A stretch of 64,000 nucleotides of DNA from Selaginella moellendorffii (GCF_000143415.4 NW_003314374.1:474751-538750); one strand, 5' to 3'. Positions 30,832 to 41,613 are shown, numbered from the stretch's first letter. Notes: a model not told the origin generated them from the letters alone. Made by a program: numbers and translations.

Positions 30832-31678
30832 TTAACTCCGTTCGCTTAGACCATGTCTAATGAGGCATTTTTTTGTTTCTTGCAAGGCACTACCACAAAG
30901 ACAAGAGATACGTCAAGAGCAGAGAAAAAGAGAAGAAAGAACAAGGATTACCTTCCAGCTCGAAGAACTTTAAAGCTGGCTTCTGCCGTGAGATCCACTA
31001 TTGTCGATCCCGCTCGGCCAGCCGAGAGCTCCCCGGCATCGAAAACCGCGGCGCACTGGGGCCACAAGTGCTCGAATTCCTCCACGCAGATGCTGCTGGG
31101 CCTGCTGCTCGTGTTGGCGCTGGTGAGAGCGAGCGCTCCGTCGAAAGCTCTCGCAACCGAGCGTATGAAATCGCTGTCTGGAATCCGGATGCCAATGCTC
31201 AGCAATCCAGGATTCAGCGATTTCTCCAGCTCGCTCTTGTCACCTGCGATCAAAATCTGTAAGTTTCTATCATCTCTCGCGCTAAAAGAGAGAGTTTGCT
31301 CTCGCCCACCTCGATTCAAGACGAGAGTCACGGGCCCCGGGAGCAAATCGTGCAGGAGAGCGTCTGGAAGATGATCGATCCGAGCGTATCTCTTCAAGTC
31401 GGGGACGTCGGCCACGCACACGGCCAGGGGACTGCCGGCATTCCGGCCCTTGATGTCGTAAATCCTCTCCACGGCCACTCTAGAGCTGGAATTCGAGATG
31501 AAGAAAATGGAGGTAAATTCTTTGCGAGAGAGAGGATTAGTTACCACGCATCCGCCGCCAGGCCATAGAGTGTATCGGTTGGGACGGAGATGACATCGCC
31601 TCGGCGGAGCGCAGCTATGGCGTGCCTCACATTCTCCTGGGTCGCCGCCAAAACCTTCTCCGACACAAAGCTCCCCAT
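30832..31678 (-). CDS. YRDC: YrdC/Sua5 threonylcarbamoyl-AMP synthase-like protein
   Basis: Four exons (31548-31678, 31310-31485, 30952-31243, 30832-30889) give 218 aa. YrdC landmarks: ALRRGDVISVPTDTLYGLAADA, ERIYDIKGRNAGSPLAVCVA, LLPGPVTLVLNRGDKSELEK, LLSIGIRIPDSDFIR, LALTSANTSS and GRAGSTIVDLT. The enzyme makes threonylcarbamoyl-adenylate for t6A37 of ANN-decoding tRNAs. The third intron is in frame and would add 24 residues if retained; removing it restores the usual family text. The final exon was chosen because it gives the common C-terminal helix (SALQETKKCLIRHGL). No clear organelle presequence is seen. Confidence 0.9.
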
Positions 31679-32253
31679 TCACAACACACGTAAGCCCTAA
31701 AATTTCTAAAATGGGTTTAAAGCGACTGGGGTAATGAAAGGAGATTTTCTCAATTATCTCGTGGTGATAAAACTTGCAAGTTTTAGCAGCTTAGCGTTTG
31801 TTCTCTATTGGGTGTGTCTTAAAGTGTAGATCGAATCAATAACATTCTAGAAAAACATTGGAGCTCTTCTACAAATGAAGCTTTGATCGCTGTCTTTGTT
31901 TTTGTTGGTAGAGTATCGAAATTGAGCTGGAGAGGTTAGTAGTCCTACTTTTCCTATTTTCTTCGTCTTCTTTCCAAAAGAAGATGTGACTGGAAGACAA
32001 CGAGTTCCTCAAGAGCTTAAACCGGAAAAGTCTGAAGAATAATTGGTGTATTCTCAGAATTATTACGATTTAAAAATGGATTCATCGAGCCGACTCCAAC
32101 AAAAAAAATCCCTGGATTTGTTCTTGAGTAGTGGCAAGTCTTACTGAAGACACGTCAAGAGCGAGAAAAAGGCGCCATATAAAGTTAAAACCAATACTGA
32201 CCGTTGGTAGCAAGTTTAAACCGTGGCCGTCGATGCTAGGGTACAGAATTTAA
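31679..32253. other. Intergenic region between YRDC and lipin genes
   Basis: Divergent promoters of YRDC (minus) and the lipin gene (plus) must lie here. The missing first exon of the lipin gene is expected here too. An ATG frame at 32075 (MDSSSRLQQKK...) is one candidate but no clean donor joins it. No RNA gene is visible. Confidence 0.4.
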
Positions 32254-33753
32254 ATTCTTTCATGTTTAGGGCGACGCTACGACAGCTTCTTCCGCTCAAG
32301 GTACTGGATCCAGGCCGCCTCGAGTTTCCAGCGATTCCGCTTCCACCCGCGAGCGATCTCCAGCGGCGCGGTAGATATTCTAGTGGTGGAGCAGCCACAG
32401 GGCGGATTGAAATGCAGCCCCTGGCATGTCCGGTTTGGTCGATTCCAGGGCTTCTTGCGCAGGGAAGAGAGGATTGTGGGGATAGCAGTGAACGATGTGG
32501 ATTCGGGGTTTCATATGTATTTGAATCGCAAAGGGCAGGTCCATTTCTTCAAGAACAGTGAGGAGGAGGAAGAAAGGAAAGTAGTGGGCGGTTTTGTGAG
32601 GAGCTTCTATCGGAGAAAGAGATGGTTTGTGAGGCGTAGGCTTGCAAGTTTGACACCGACATCGCAGCAGCTAGAATCGCTCAACTTGAAACAAGGCAGG
32701 AACAAGATCACTTTCACGTTTGCGACTCGCGTTCTTGGTAAGAGACAGGTACAAAGCCATGGTTTTTTTTTCTTCTTGGTGTTGTTCTTTCTTACGGAAG
32801 AATGCACAGGTTGATGCTGGAATTTATTTGCTCCACTGGAGATCCAAGCTTGTGGTCTCGGATGTTGATGGAACAATCACAAAGTAAGGATTTTTCTGCG
32901 TTTGAAGTTTTGAGTTCGCGAGTTTGTCTTGCTGCAGGTCGGATGTTCTTGGCCAATTCATGCCTTGGATCGGCCGAGACTGGTCACAAGCTGGAGTGAC
33001 ACCACTTTTCTCTGCGATTAAGGTTTCTCTTTTTATGATTCGATTGAATTTTACGTTTATTTATTTATTTATTTTCGACCAGGACAATGGATACAAACTT
33101 ATATTCCTCAGTTCGAGAGCAATTACACAATCTTCCAGTACTCGCAAGTTCTTGACAGATCTAGAACAAGTAACTTAATCGAGTTTTCTGGTTGATAAAA
33201 TCTCTCAGTTCTTTGATCTTGAAAACACAGAATGGTGTGAAGCTTCCCGATGGACCTATCGTCATATCTCCGGATGGAATTTTTCCATCTTTGTATAGAG
33301 AAGGTCAGTGGATTGCCTCGATTGTTTGTTAAACTCAAGCGTGTTTTTCTCTCTTCTTGCAGTGGTGCGACGACTTCCGCAAGAATTCAAGATCGCGTGC
33401 TTGCAGGTAAATTAGTTGAGCTCTTTGATCGTTGGTTTTGAAACGCTTCACCAGGAAATCAGATCTCTTTTCCCTCGGGATTGCAATCCATTCTATGCGG
33501 GGTTTGGGAACCGCGACACTGATGTGATAACCTACCTCGAAGTTGGAATTCCTAAAGACAGGATCTTTACTATCAATCCAAAGGTACTTTCGATCGTCTT
33601 TTTTTTTTTTTTTCGTTTTTCTCGTGGATGGATCAATCAAGTTTGATGTTTCGGAAGCAGGGCGAGCTCATTGCGAGCACTGCAGTGAACGTTAAGTGCT
33701 ACTTATCTCTGCACAAGCTCGTTAACGAAATGTTTCCTGGCATTTGTGAATAA
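32254..33753 (+). CDS. Very short lipin / phosphatidate phosphatase (5' end unresolved)
   Basis: Exons: (about 32254)-32748, 32810-32883, 32938-33022, 33083-33169, 33231-33303, 33363-33406, 33455-33583, 33661-33753. The N-LIP domain is seen as [31 protein letters not shown] and [10 protein letters not shown]. After only about 30 basic residues comes the C-LIP/LNS2 domain: [14 protein letters not shown], catalytic [37 protein letters not shown] and [14 protein letters not shown]. Lipins dephosphorylate phosphatidate to diacylglycerol. Plant lipins have several hundred residues between these domains, nearly all missing here. No ATG lies in frame in the first exon, so an upstream exon is needed. 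Catalytic residues look intact. Confidence 0.85.
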
Positions 33754-33828
33754 ACAGAAGCAAAGCAGTGCTTATATACTTACTATCCTCCCCTGCTAGC
33801 TATGGAAGATCTACATTCGCACAAAGTA

Positions 33829-34844
33829 TCAAACACGGGTACCATCGACGTCAGAAATCCTTGTGCAGTTTTTAAGCTCCAGTGTAGTAACGCGTTTCCT
33901 GCATCAAGAGCAAAGATCTGAGAACGAAGTAGAGCAGAAAAAAGGCGTTATACTTTTGTAGATTTGGCCTGGCTCGCAAAATATCGCCAGGCTGTGGCTC
34001 ATCCACTGTCAATGGATCAATCTTCTTCTGGAAGAACGAAAACCAAAATTTAAGATCACGAAACAATGCGTGAACTTACTTTTTGCTTCACCAGCTTGAA
34101 CTCGGCAGGGAGCTCCTCGTTTGGATAAAGCTGCGAGGAGAAGTAAATTCTCCGGATCCGACAATTCGCATGGACTTGCACTCGAAGAGCTTCCACATAT
34201 TTCGTACCATAAGCACGCCGGGTATAGTCTGCCAAGTTAAACTCAATCTGGTTCCATCCCGGTTGCAATCTCACAGGCGTAGAACATATCAATGGTCTCA
34301 CCCTCGAGTTGGACTGTGCAAAGCAGGCGTTACACAGAACAGAAAGAGAAATTTTAACTGACCGCTGAATACCTCAAAGTTGGAGACCCGGAGATACCGC
34401 ATCTCGTTGACACTGTCAAGTATCAACACCTCGAAACCAAAGTACGTCCCCAGGTTCTTGACAATCATCACCAAGTGGTGGTGCTTGATTCCCAGGGACA
34501 GCTTCGGATCCGAGGGACAAGTGATAGAATTCTTCTTGACATTCTGGCCGATGATCTCAATCGTGTTCAGCTCGCAGTCCTCGTCCACAACTCTTTTGAT
34601 GTGTCCATTCTCCACTGCTCAGGACGAGAATGTATGAGTACAGTGGATCCAAAAGCCAAGAATAAGAGCTACGATACCTTCGTGCCTCCATATGTAGAGT
34701 GGCTTGAGCCTGCAAGACTAACGAAGAAAAGAAAGCACCAAAGAATCAGCAAAACGCCCAAAAAGGATTGGATCAAACTCAGTATACTGACCAGTCACTG
34801 TAAAGCAGCGTCAAAAACGCGTACTGGGGAGTGTTCTTGAACAT
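33829..34844 (-). CDS. CFAP20: CFAP20/BUG22, ciliary doublet-microtubule protein
   Basis: Six exons (34792-34844, 34678-34709, 34373-34614, 34080-34313, 33954-34027, 33829-33898) give 234 aa. The family text is clear: [92 protein letters not shown] and [13 protein letters not shown]20 is a doublet inner-junction component of motile and sensory cilia, so it is needed here for swimming sperm. The last two exons add about 45 residues beyond the usual C terminus ([18 protein letters not shown] and a basic tail). A GCT trinucleotide run abuts the start codon. Confidence 0.93.
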
Positions 34845-34866
34845 GGCTGCTGCTGCTGCTGCTGCC
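34845..34866 (+). repeat. Trinucleotide (GCT)n microsatellite in the CFAP20 leader
   Basis: Six to seven GCT units lie directly before the CFAP20 start codon (read AGC/GCA on the coding strand). Confidence 0.8.
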
Positions 34867-34904
34867 GGGAGGAAGACGAAGTCATGTGAAAGGCAGTTAG
34901 GATT

Positions 34905-34912
34905 CCACGTGG
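34905..34912. promoter_or_regulatory. Palindromic G-box CCACGTGG upstream of CFAP20
   Basis: This perfect G-box lies about 60 bp upstream of the CFAP20 start codon. bZIP or bHLH factors bind such sites; use here is inferred. Confidence 0.4.
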
Positions 34913-35049
34913 ATCGATTCTTCGGCCGTTCGATCTCATTCCTTATCAGTTTCTATGAAAATTCGGATGAATCGACAAAACAAAGAAAATGAAGAGACGA
35001 TTAGATCAAACTCTCAAGAATGTGTGTTACCTATGCTTTCTTTCTCTCT

Positions 35050-36622
35050 CTATTTTTTGTCTCCGAGAGCCTTCTCAATGTCTGCAAAGGAAACGGTTCC
35101 GGAGCCTCTTCTTGCGGGTTTTTGTTGAGAGGAATGTGGACTCCATCCTCCCATATAAATAACCTGTTTGTTCATAAAGTTAGTGAAGGGAAAAGGAACT
35201 TTAAACACACCTGAAAAGTCGCGGGGATTGATCCATCTTCCTCTCGAAACATGGACTCGTAAATGGCGGCCGCAGCCAACGCAGTGTCTCGCTTCAAGAT
35301 CTGTGAAAACGCAGTTTGCACAGGTTCAGAAAAGAAATATAAAGTCCAGCTTTGCTGACGTACCGGGTTTCGCTGAATCAGGCAGTTCATCTCACCCATT
35401 TGTCGGATGTGATCGATTAAGTCCATAGCTGAGAGGTAGCATATTAAGAGGCGATCGCATAAAAAAAGGTGGAAGATTTACTGACCACTAGAATATTTCA
35501 TAACGTAGTCCTGGATGTCCACAGCTGGAATTGCAAAGCCTGCCCGTGTTAAGAGATTTCCAGCATCACTGACCTGATGATCAGCACTGCCAGGTTTAAT
35601 CGGAAAAACTTGTCTAGCAAACTTACACGAGAGAATGGAGAAACTCGTGGACTGATTCCACCTTCTCTTTCCAGCTGAGCCAAATGACACGAGATTCTGA
35701 GCTCTCTGCGTCGAAGAAACAGTCCGGTGTGAAATTTAAAACGAGAAAGGTGAGAACGCACCGGAGAGTGTCTCCGCCAAAGATTGATGCCAGAAAGAAG
35801 CCGTCCGGTTTCAAGGCTTGTCGAAACTGCAGCAAAGATTCCATCATCACACATGGAAATCTTCCTAGAAAAATGAAAACAAGATTTTCACTTACCTGTG
35901 TCATTGCACCAGGAACGTTGTTTACCCAGTGTAGTCCCAAGCAAGAAACAACCAAGTCCAGGGAGCTTAAAAGCCATGAAGTTAGTTTTTCAACTCTTCG
36001 TTTCACGCAAGTAGTACCCTGGTTTGATGGGAAGAAACTCCTCGTCGGCAACGAGATGGACGCACTCCATTTCAGAGGCGCTTGATTCCGCGCATTTGTT
36101 CAGCATTGGGAGTGATAGATCCATCATGAAAAGTTTCTCCACGCCGCCTGTATAGATCGATCTTTGCCATGAGCCAAGCTTTCACGAAAGCAAAGAAAGA
36201 AAATTACCTCTTCCTTTGAGAAGTTTTTGGACATAGTCCAGAGCTCCACCTACATTGAGAGCAACTGGAAATTGTCGCTTACAATCCTGGAAGAACGCAA
36301 AAATCTAAGAAAAAAGAACAAAGAAAGAAAAGATCGATGTGTGATTGTTACCAGGAGCCGATCGAGAAGAGTCTCAGTGACGGATTCCATCAAAGAATTA
36401 TCATCCGCGCGCAGCACCGCTGCCCTGTCCCTCTGGAAATAGGAGGAGAGAAATATTTCCCAGAGAGAAGAGAAGAGGTTCTAGCTCTCTAAGTACCTGG
36501 CTGCGCTTAAGCTTGCGATCGAAGATATTCATGGGCGCCTCGCCTGGATCTTGCGACGCCATCGCCAGAGCTCGCCGCCATTCTCTCAGCGCCTGCCGCC
36601 GCGACGCCATCGCCATCGCCAT
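35050..36622 (-). CDS. NDUFAF5: NDUFAF5-like methyltransferase, complex I assembly factor
   Basis: About ten short exons run from the ATG at 36622 ([20 protein letters not shown]) to TAG at 35050. The N terminus is Arg/Ala-rich as in a mitochondrial presequence. It is followed by [31 protein letters not shown], a methyltransferase fold with [58 protein letters not shown] and the C-terminal [24 protein letters not shown]5 modifies a complex I subunit in the mitochondrial matrix during assembly. The stop is 205 bp upstream of the CFAP20 start on the same strand. Confidence 0.9.
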
Positions 36623-36697
36623 GGAGACCAAATTCCCGCGATGGAGAGAATATACCCTCTTCCCAGAGGCTAGGGTTTTTCATCCATCAGGCACAAA
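36623..36697. promoter_or_regulatory. 75-bp divergent promoter between NDUFAF5 and VPS20
   Basis: Only 75 bp separate the two start codons. The stretch contains CTAGGGTTT (a telo-box-like motif) at about 36670-36678 and must hold both leaders, so transcription starts probably overlap the opposite gene or its leader. Confidence 0.6.
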
Positions 36698-37807
36698 ATG
36701 GGAAATTTGTTCGTGAAGAAGCCTCGCGTCACGGATGTGGATCGGGCGATTCTCACGCTCAAGACGCAGCGGCGACGCCTCGCGCAGTATCAGCAGCAGG
36801 TTAGCGAGCAACCGCGGTGGAAGTTTTCTTCTCTCGCGATCGCGCATTTTGCTCACCCATTCGTCGCGTTTTCTAGGTCGAGATTGTGATCCAGAAGGAG
36901 CAGGATGCCGCGCGGCAGCTGGTTCGAGAGAAGAGGAAGGATCGAGCGTTGCTAGCTCTGAAGAAGAAGAAGGCGCAAGAAGAGCTACTCAAGCAAGTGG
37001 ATGTTTGGCTTGTAAATGTCGAACAACAGGTAGAATTCGATCGAACTTTGGTATTGTCCATTGCTCACGGTTGGAAAAAAAAAAAATCACTTGACTTGCA
37101 GCTAGCAGATATCGAGATCGCTGCCAAGCAAAAGGCTGTTTTCGAGAGCCTCAAAGCTGGCACCCAAGCGATCAAAGACCTCCAAAGCGAGATCAACATC
37201 GATGACGTCCAAAAGCTCATGGATGACACAGCGGAAGCCAAGGCTTACCAAGACGTGACGCTTCTATGCAATCTCTTTCTTTGCATGAATTCACAGAGCT
37301 TTTGCGCTTGTGTTGCAGGAAATCGATGCCGTGCTGGGACAGAAGCTCTCAACAGAAGACAACGAGGAAGTTCTAGCTGAACTTGCCGAGATGGAAGTGA
37401 AGGTATTACTCAACTCAATATTCCTCGCTCTCTCGTTTACTCGAAAGTTTCTTCTTTTTGTAGATGGCTCTGGAGGACATGCCCGCCGTTCCAGACGTCC
37501 CGATGACGGACAGACCCGAAGCAGCGGAGCCAGCTAAAGTTCCAGTTGCCGAGCAAGCCGAGACACAATACTCCGACATCGAGGCAGTGATGGGAAGCAA
37601 CCAGAAGAAACTCGTAGAGGACGACGATGTAGATATGCTCGATCTTCCAGAAGTTCCCAGCACAATACAGAGAAGGAAAAAAGAAGCGGCCAAGGGTAAG
37701 TGCTTCCATCCATCTCAGAGGATTAAAAGCGTGTTCTTATCACCTCTTTTTCTTTTTTCGTTTTGTTCTTCTTTTTCGCAGCGCGCGTGGATCCATTGGT
37801 AGCGTAA
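36698..37807 (+). CDS. VPS20: VPS20/CHMP6, ESCRT-III subunit
   Basis: Six exons (36698-36799, 36877-37029, 37102-37254, 37319-37402, 37464-37695, 37782-37807) give 249 aa. The N terminus MGNLFVKK is a myristoylation signal, as in VPS20. The Snf7 helical core follows ([80 protein letters not shown]). An acidic C-terminal tail could carry a VPS4-binding element. VPS20 links ESCRT-II to ESCRT-III on late endosomes. The tail is longer than in animal CHMP6 (about 200 aa), with the extra in an Ala/Glu/Pro-rich stretch. Confidence 0.93.
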
Positions 37808-38436
37808 GAACAGTAGGTGAGGCTCACGCCATTTTCTATGTTTGATTCTAACGGTTTGATAGGTTTGTAGATTTTATTAGGCGGCCACTGTTCCTGGCAC
37901 CAAAAGCAGCCATTACGCGATTGTCTGTATTAACTTCTCTAGATTTAGCGGCATTTTTCCGCTTTCTTTTCCTTCTTGATTGATTGACATTTGCCGCGGT
38001 ACTTTGATGTTGGTTAGGTGCTCTCCTGATCATGACGTGTTTTTCTTCAGCCAGGTAAAACTTCCAAGGAATCGAGATTAGTTTAACTGCAAATCTCTAA
38101 TACCGTTTTTTCTTAAGATGGCTGGACTGGACGGGTGATTTATTCAAAGCCAAAGACGACAATCACGCAATGCGGGCAGCGGAGAGATTGATGAAGCGGC
38201 CGGGATTTTTCCCTTTCACTCCATGAAGAAAGTAAAGTAGAAGAAAGCTCGGTGATTTCTAGTAAAACCATGCTTATAAGCCGATGGGTCGTGTGCAGGC
38301 CATGCATGGAGGAAGAGATGGCGATTAAAAAGGTGAGCCAACCCAGTGGTTGGTGCTAGCCGCCCTATTGGAAAAAGGAAGGAGGTGGTGGTGGTGGTGG
38401 TGGTGGCTTCTCTCTTTTAGGGGAAGAGGGAAGGCG
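37808..38436. other. Spacer and F-box promoter with (GGT)n microsatellite
   Basis: No gene is seen. At 38383-38407 there are eight GGT units just upstream of the F-box start. If a non-ATG start were used they would encode a Trp run, which is not credible. Confidence 0.5.
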
Positions 38437-39663
38437 ATGAAGCTCGAGGAGCCAAGGAGGCGGCGGCGGTGGTCGGGCGAGGACTGGGCGGTTCTCCCGT
38501 CGGAGCTCCTCGATCTCATCCTCCTCCGCCTCCCGCTGCTGGCCATCGTCCGAGCACGCAGCGTCTGCAAGAGCTGGAACGACGCCATCCAATCGCCGGG
38601 CTTTGCTCACAGGAAAGCGCTGCTGGATCACGAGCTGGGCTGTGTCCCAAAAGGCTGGCTCGTCACTCTCATCGGGCGTTACAAGAAGAAATGGGTGTGG
38701 CTGTATGATCCGCGCTCGGGGCTTCGCCACCAGATCACGCTCCCGGCCTCGCTCAAGGGGACCTTTTACGAGGCGGTGGTCGTGGGTGGATTCATCTTCA
38801 TCGAGGCCGGCTGCGTCAACTGCGATGACAACTTTTCGTCGAGGTACCTGGCCTGGAACCCGATCACCGGCTTCGTCAAGGAGCTCTTCGTCCCCCAGGC
38901 CGGCTGCCTCGCGGTGGTGTCCACGAACCGCAGCCTCAAAGTCTACTCGCTTAAACCCAGCGGCGGTGGTGAAGAGAGCAAGAAGATCTTGTCCGGCCTG
39001 GCGGGGTCGTGGCACAGGGTCGCCTTCCTCACTTACCGGAACCAGTTCTTCTTCGGTACGTACAGCAACGGGCTTGTCTACAGCACTAAGGCCTTCCGTG
39101 ACAGGACGCTCACGGCACAGGACATGATCACTTTGAAAATCTCGGGAGTGGAGCTTCCGCCGCAGCTGGAGAGGAAGTGCCGGTGGGGGCTCAAGCTTCT
39201 CAACTCGGAGGGGAGCTTGCTGCTGCTGGTGGCATGCACGCCGCTGAGGCGCGATGGGAACCGAATGCAAGTGTGGAGGCTCATCGATGGCGCTCCTCCG
39301 GGGGCGAGGTGGGAGTTTATCAGTGCGATGCCGGAGGAGTTTTACGAGCTGGTCTTCCGGGGCAAGGTGACGCAGCACAACTGGAGGTGCGCGGCGGTGG
39401 ATCATCTGGTGTACGTCTCGAGCTCGCACCGCCGGGTGGAGCAGCAGGAAGGGGTGGTGGTGCTGGACTTGAGGACTTCCAGGTGGAGCAACGTGGAGCC
39501 GGTTCACCACGAGAGGCAGCATTGCCCGTGGTCGGCTCCCGCTGCGTTTTATCCCTCGTTCGCTTCGCTGGACGACTCGGCCATGCCTCCGCAGCCAAAG
39601 TTCTCGCCGGAAGACGTTGGGACAAGCCAGCCGAGGCCGGCGTTTCTTCGATCAATGGTGTGA
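38437..39663 (+). CDS. F-box protein with beta-propeller-like C-terminal region
   Basis: This single-exon frame of 408 aa starts MKLEEPRRRRRW. The F-box is at residues about 20-60 (LPSELLDLILLRLPLLAIVR, then SVCKSWNDAIQSPGF). The rest resembles the kelch or F-box-associated propeller of plant F-box proteins (GWLVTLIGRYKKKWVWLYDP, YLAWNPITGFVKELFVPQ, WEFISAMPEEFYELVFRGK). It probably serves as a substrate receptor of an SCF ubiquitin ligase. The gene is G+C-rich, which creates a long antisense open frame. Confidence 0.9.
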   Translation: MKLEEPRRRRRWSGEDWAVLPSELLDLILLRLPLLAIVRARSVCKSWNDAIQSPGFAHRKALLDHELGCVPKGWLVTLIGRYKKKWVWLYDPRSGLRHQITLPASLKGTFYEAVVVGGFIFIEAGCVNCDDNFSSRYLAWNPITGFVKELFVPQAGCLAVVSTNRSLKVYSLKPSGGGEESKKILSGLAGSWHRVAFLTYRNQFFFGTYSNGLVYSTKAFRDRTLTAQDMITLKISGVELPPQLERKCRWGLKLLNSEGSLLLLVACTPLRRDGNRMQVWRLIDGAPPGARWEFISAMPEEFYELVFRGKVTQHNWRCAAVDHLVYVSSSHRRVEQQEGVVVLDLRTSRWSNVEPVHHERQHCPWSAPAAFYPSFASLDDSAMPPQPKFSPEDVGTSQPRPAFLRSMV

Positions 39664-39798
39664 GGTCTGTGGAGATTTGGAAGAGAGATTGGAGCTCTGA
39701 CTGTGTTTTTTGCTTTCCTTTGCAAGGCGATAAGAAGAAGAAAAAAGAGTACACAAGTCTTATCCTGCGAGTTGGAGGTAACCAAATCGGTTTTGCTT

Positions 39799-40498
39799 CT
39801 AACTGTAATGCTGCTTTGGCCAGATGAACCGACTGCCTTTCTTGTCCAAGTGCTCGTTCTCCGTTGCGTCAATCGGGTCTTGATCGTCCTCGCCGTGATT
39901 CACTTTATTTTGCGACCACTGCAAAGATGTCAGTTCAGTCCACCCTTTTTCTTTCCGGAACATTTTTTCATTCCTCTCGGTTCGCGTTTTGTTTACCATT
40001 TCCACGAGTACTTTGTACTTGAGGTCCATCAAGTTTAGCTTCTCCTTGAGGTTCTTCATCTCCTGTTCTTGCCTGGCGTACTTGATGATCTCCCTCTCCT
40101 GTTTGATCGTCAACAGGTTGCTATCCATTTCGAGTCGAGCGGGTTTACCAGTGAGACTTTCTCCTTCCGGAGCCGTAAAACTTCCTCGTGCATTTTTCCC
40201 GCGGTGGGCTCACTCACTGGAGAAACAGGAAGAGATTCAGCGCAAGAAGCAAAACGAGAATCGATTTTTTCCTCCGACCTGGACACCAGTGCCCGTGAGA
40301 ATTGCACTGGAACTGCTGGCTGTTGAGATTGATCGTGATCGGCTCGAGAGTGGTGTCCAGTTTCTTGACATTCATCACCTCGCTCGGAATTTGCTGCTGC
40401 TGTGGCGAGGAAACTCTCTTTCTCATCAAATCTCTGCACAAAAAATGTAAGAACCAGAGAATCAAATCTATGAATGAATGTTACTTGAAGAATCCCAT
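39799..40498 (-). CDS. Chibby-like basal-body coiled-coil protein
   Basis: Four exons (40485-40498, 40279-40433, 40149-40216, 39799-40098) give 178 aa. The order of elements matches Chibby: a short N terminus MGFFKDLMRKR; a middle PITINLNSQQFQCNSHGHW that resembles the NL..Q.L.F..G.W stretch; and a leucine-zipper coiled coil (EEVLRLRKEK, QEQEMKNLKEKLNLMDLKYK, VLVEMVNKT). Chibby sits at the distal end of basal bodies and helps ciliogenesis. The C terminus after residue about 140 is a low-similarity charged tail. The identification rests on pattern, not on strong identity. With CFAP20 it is the second cilium gene in the window. Confidence 0.6.
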
Positions 40499-40685
40499 TG
40501 CGAGAAGATCAAGCTCTTTGTTTGTTTCAGAGGAGCCCTAATCAGATGGACCAACGGCCGTGTCACAGTCATGTGAAAGTGACATGGTAGTTGGGCCGAG
40601 AATACCGGCCGACTGGTGCCACGTGGCTGCATGCCATCGAAGAGAGATTTTTAGGGCTCATTTGGAAACCCTAACAGCGCTGGGG
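40499..40685. promoter_or_regulatory. Divergent promoter with palindromic G-box
   Basis: The 187 bp between the Chibby-like and CML start codons contain the perfect 10-bp palindrome GCCACGTGGC (40618-40627) and a GGCCGAC element just before it at 40608-40614. Either gene could be controlled. ABA or cold responsiveness is inferred from motif type only. Confidence 0.5.
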
Positions 40686-41613
40686 ATGGGCATCAAGGGG
40701 AGCAAGGATGTGCAATTGAATGACGTCTCCAAGATCGAGAGGAGAATGGTGGAGGCGATGCGCAAGCGCGCCAAGGCTGGACCATCGCCCTTCAAATCCT
40801 TCAACAGCATTCTCATGAAATTCCCAAAGATTGACAAGTCCTTCGAGCAAGTGAGGGGCGTCTTCAAGAAATTTGGTAACTTCCCCTCTCTCTCTTTCGC
40901 GATAGCTTTGCTTATAAGATCCGTGTTCTTTGGATCTATCGCATCGCAGACAAGGATGATAGTGGAACCATCGATCTGGAGGAACTCAAGACGTGCTTCC
41001 GAGAGCTCCAGGTGGAGTTTACTGATACCGAGGTGAAAGCGTTCCATGAGGAGAGCGACATGGACAAGAGCAAAGGTGTGGACTTCAAGGAGTTTATCAT
41101 CGTTCTAGCGTTGGTTTATCTGCTGGGCGAGACTGGCGCCAAGCCCGTCAAGCAAAAAGAGGAGGACAAAGGCAAGGGGTCTCAACTGAAAAATCTCGTA
41201 AGTGCTAAGCTTTCCTCTTGCTGCTTTTTGTTCTTCCAAGCTGAGAACCTTCTCTAGAAATCTCGCATTGGTTTAGCGGAGCTTGAGTCGACTTTCGAGA
41301 CGATTGTAGACACTTTCAGGTTTTTCGACAAGGATGGCGATGGCTACGTGAGCAGGAAGGAGATGATCACGGCCATTAACGAGGCTTCTCCGGGGCAGTC
41401 CTCGTCGGGCGAGAGCATCGGCGTCAAGAGATTTGGTAACTCTCAAGAAAAAACCAGAAACTTCCGTAACTTTCTTCATGCTTCTCGTACTCGACAGAGG
41501 AAATGGATTGGGACAAGAATGGGATGATCACGTTTAAGGAGTTTCTGTTTGCTTTTACTGATTGGGTTGGGATCGAAGAAGAAGAAGATGCAGACGAAGA
41601 CGAGGAAGAATGA
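40686..41613 (+). CDS. CML21/22-like EF-hand calcium-binding protein
   Basis: Four exons (40686-40875, 40950-41197, 41258-41435, 41498-41613) give 243 aa. The start MGIKGSKD fits an N-myristoylation signal. EF-hands: DKDDSGTIDLEELK, a weaker second hand around SDMDKSKGVDFKEF, DKDGDGYVSRKEM and DWDKNGMITFKEF. Family-specific text includes KSFNSILMKFPKIDKSFEQV and ESTFETIVDTFRFFDKD, as in Arabidopsis CML21/CML22. It ends in an acidic tail. A membrane-tethered Ca2+ sensor is likely. An in-frame upstream ATG exists at about 40582 but would bury the myristoylation site. Confidence 0.92.

Noticed and set aside
31244-31309. YRDC without its third intron (retained 66 bp, in frame)
   Set aside because: The retained stretch (REQTLSFSARDD) breaks the conserved LNRG...LEKSLNPG text, and GT-AG borders fit exactly.
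38365-39522. 385-codon open frame antisense to the F-box gene
   Set aside because: It is a shadow of GC-rich codon usage in the sense gene. Its composition (His/Arg/Pro-rich) is that of a complement frame and no domain is recognisable.
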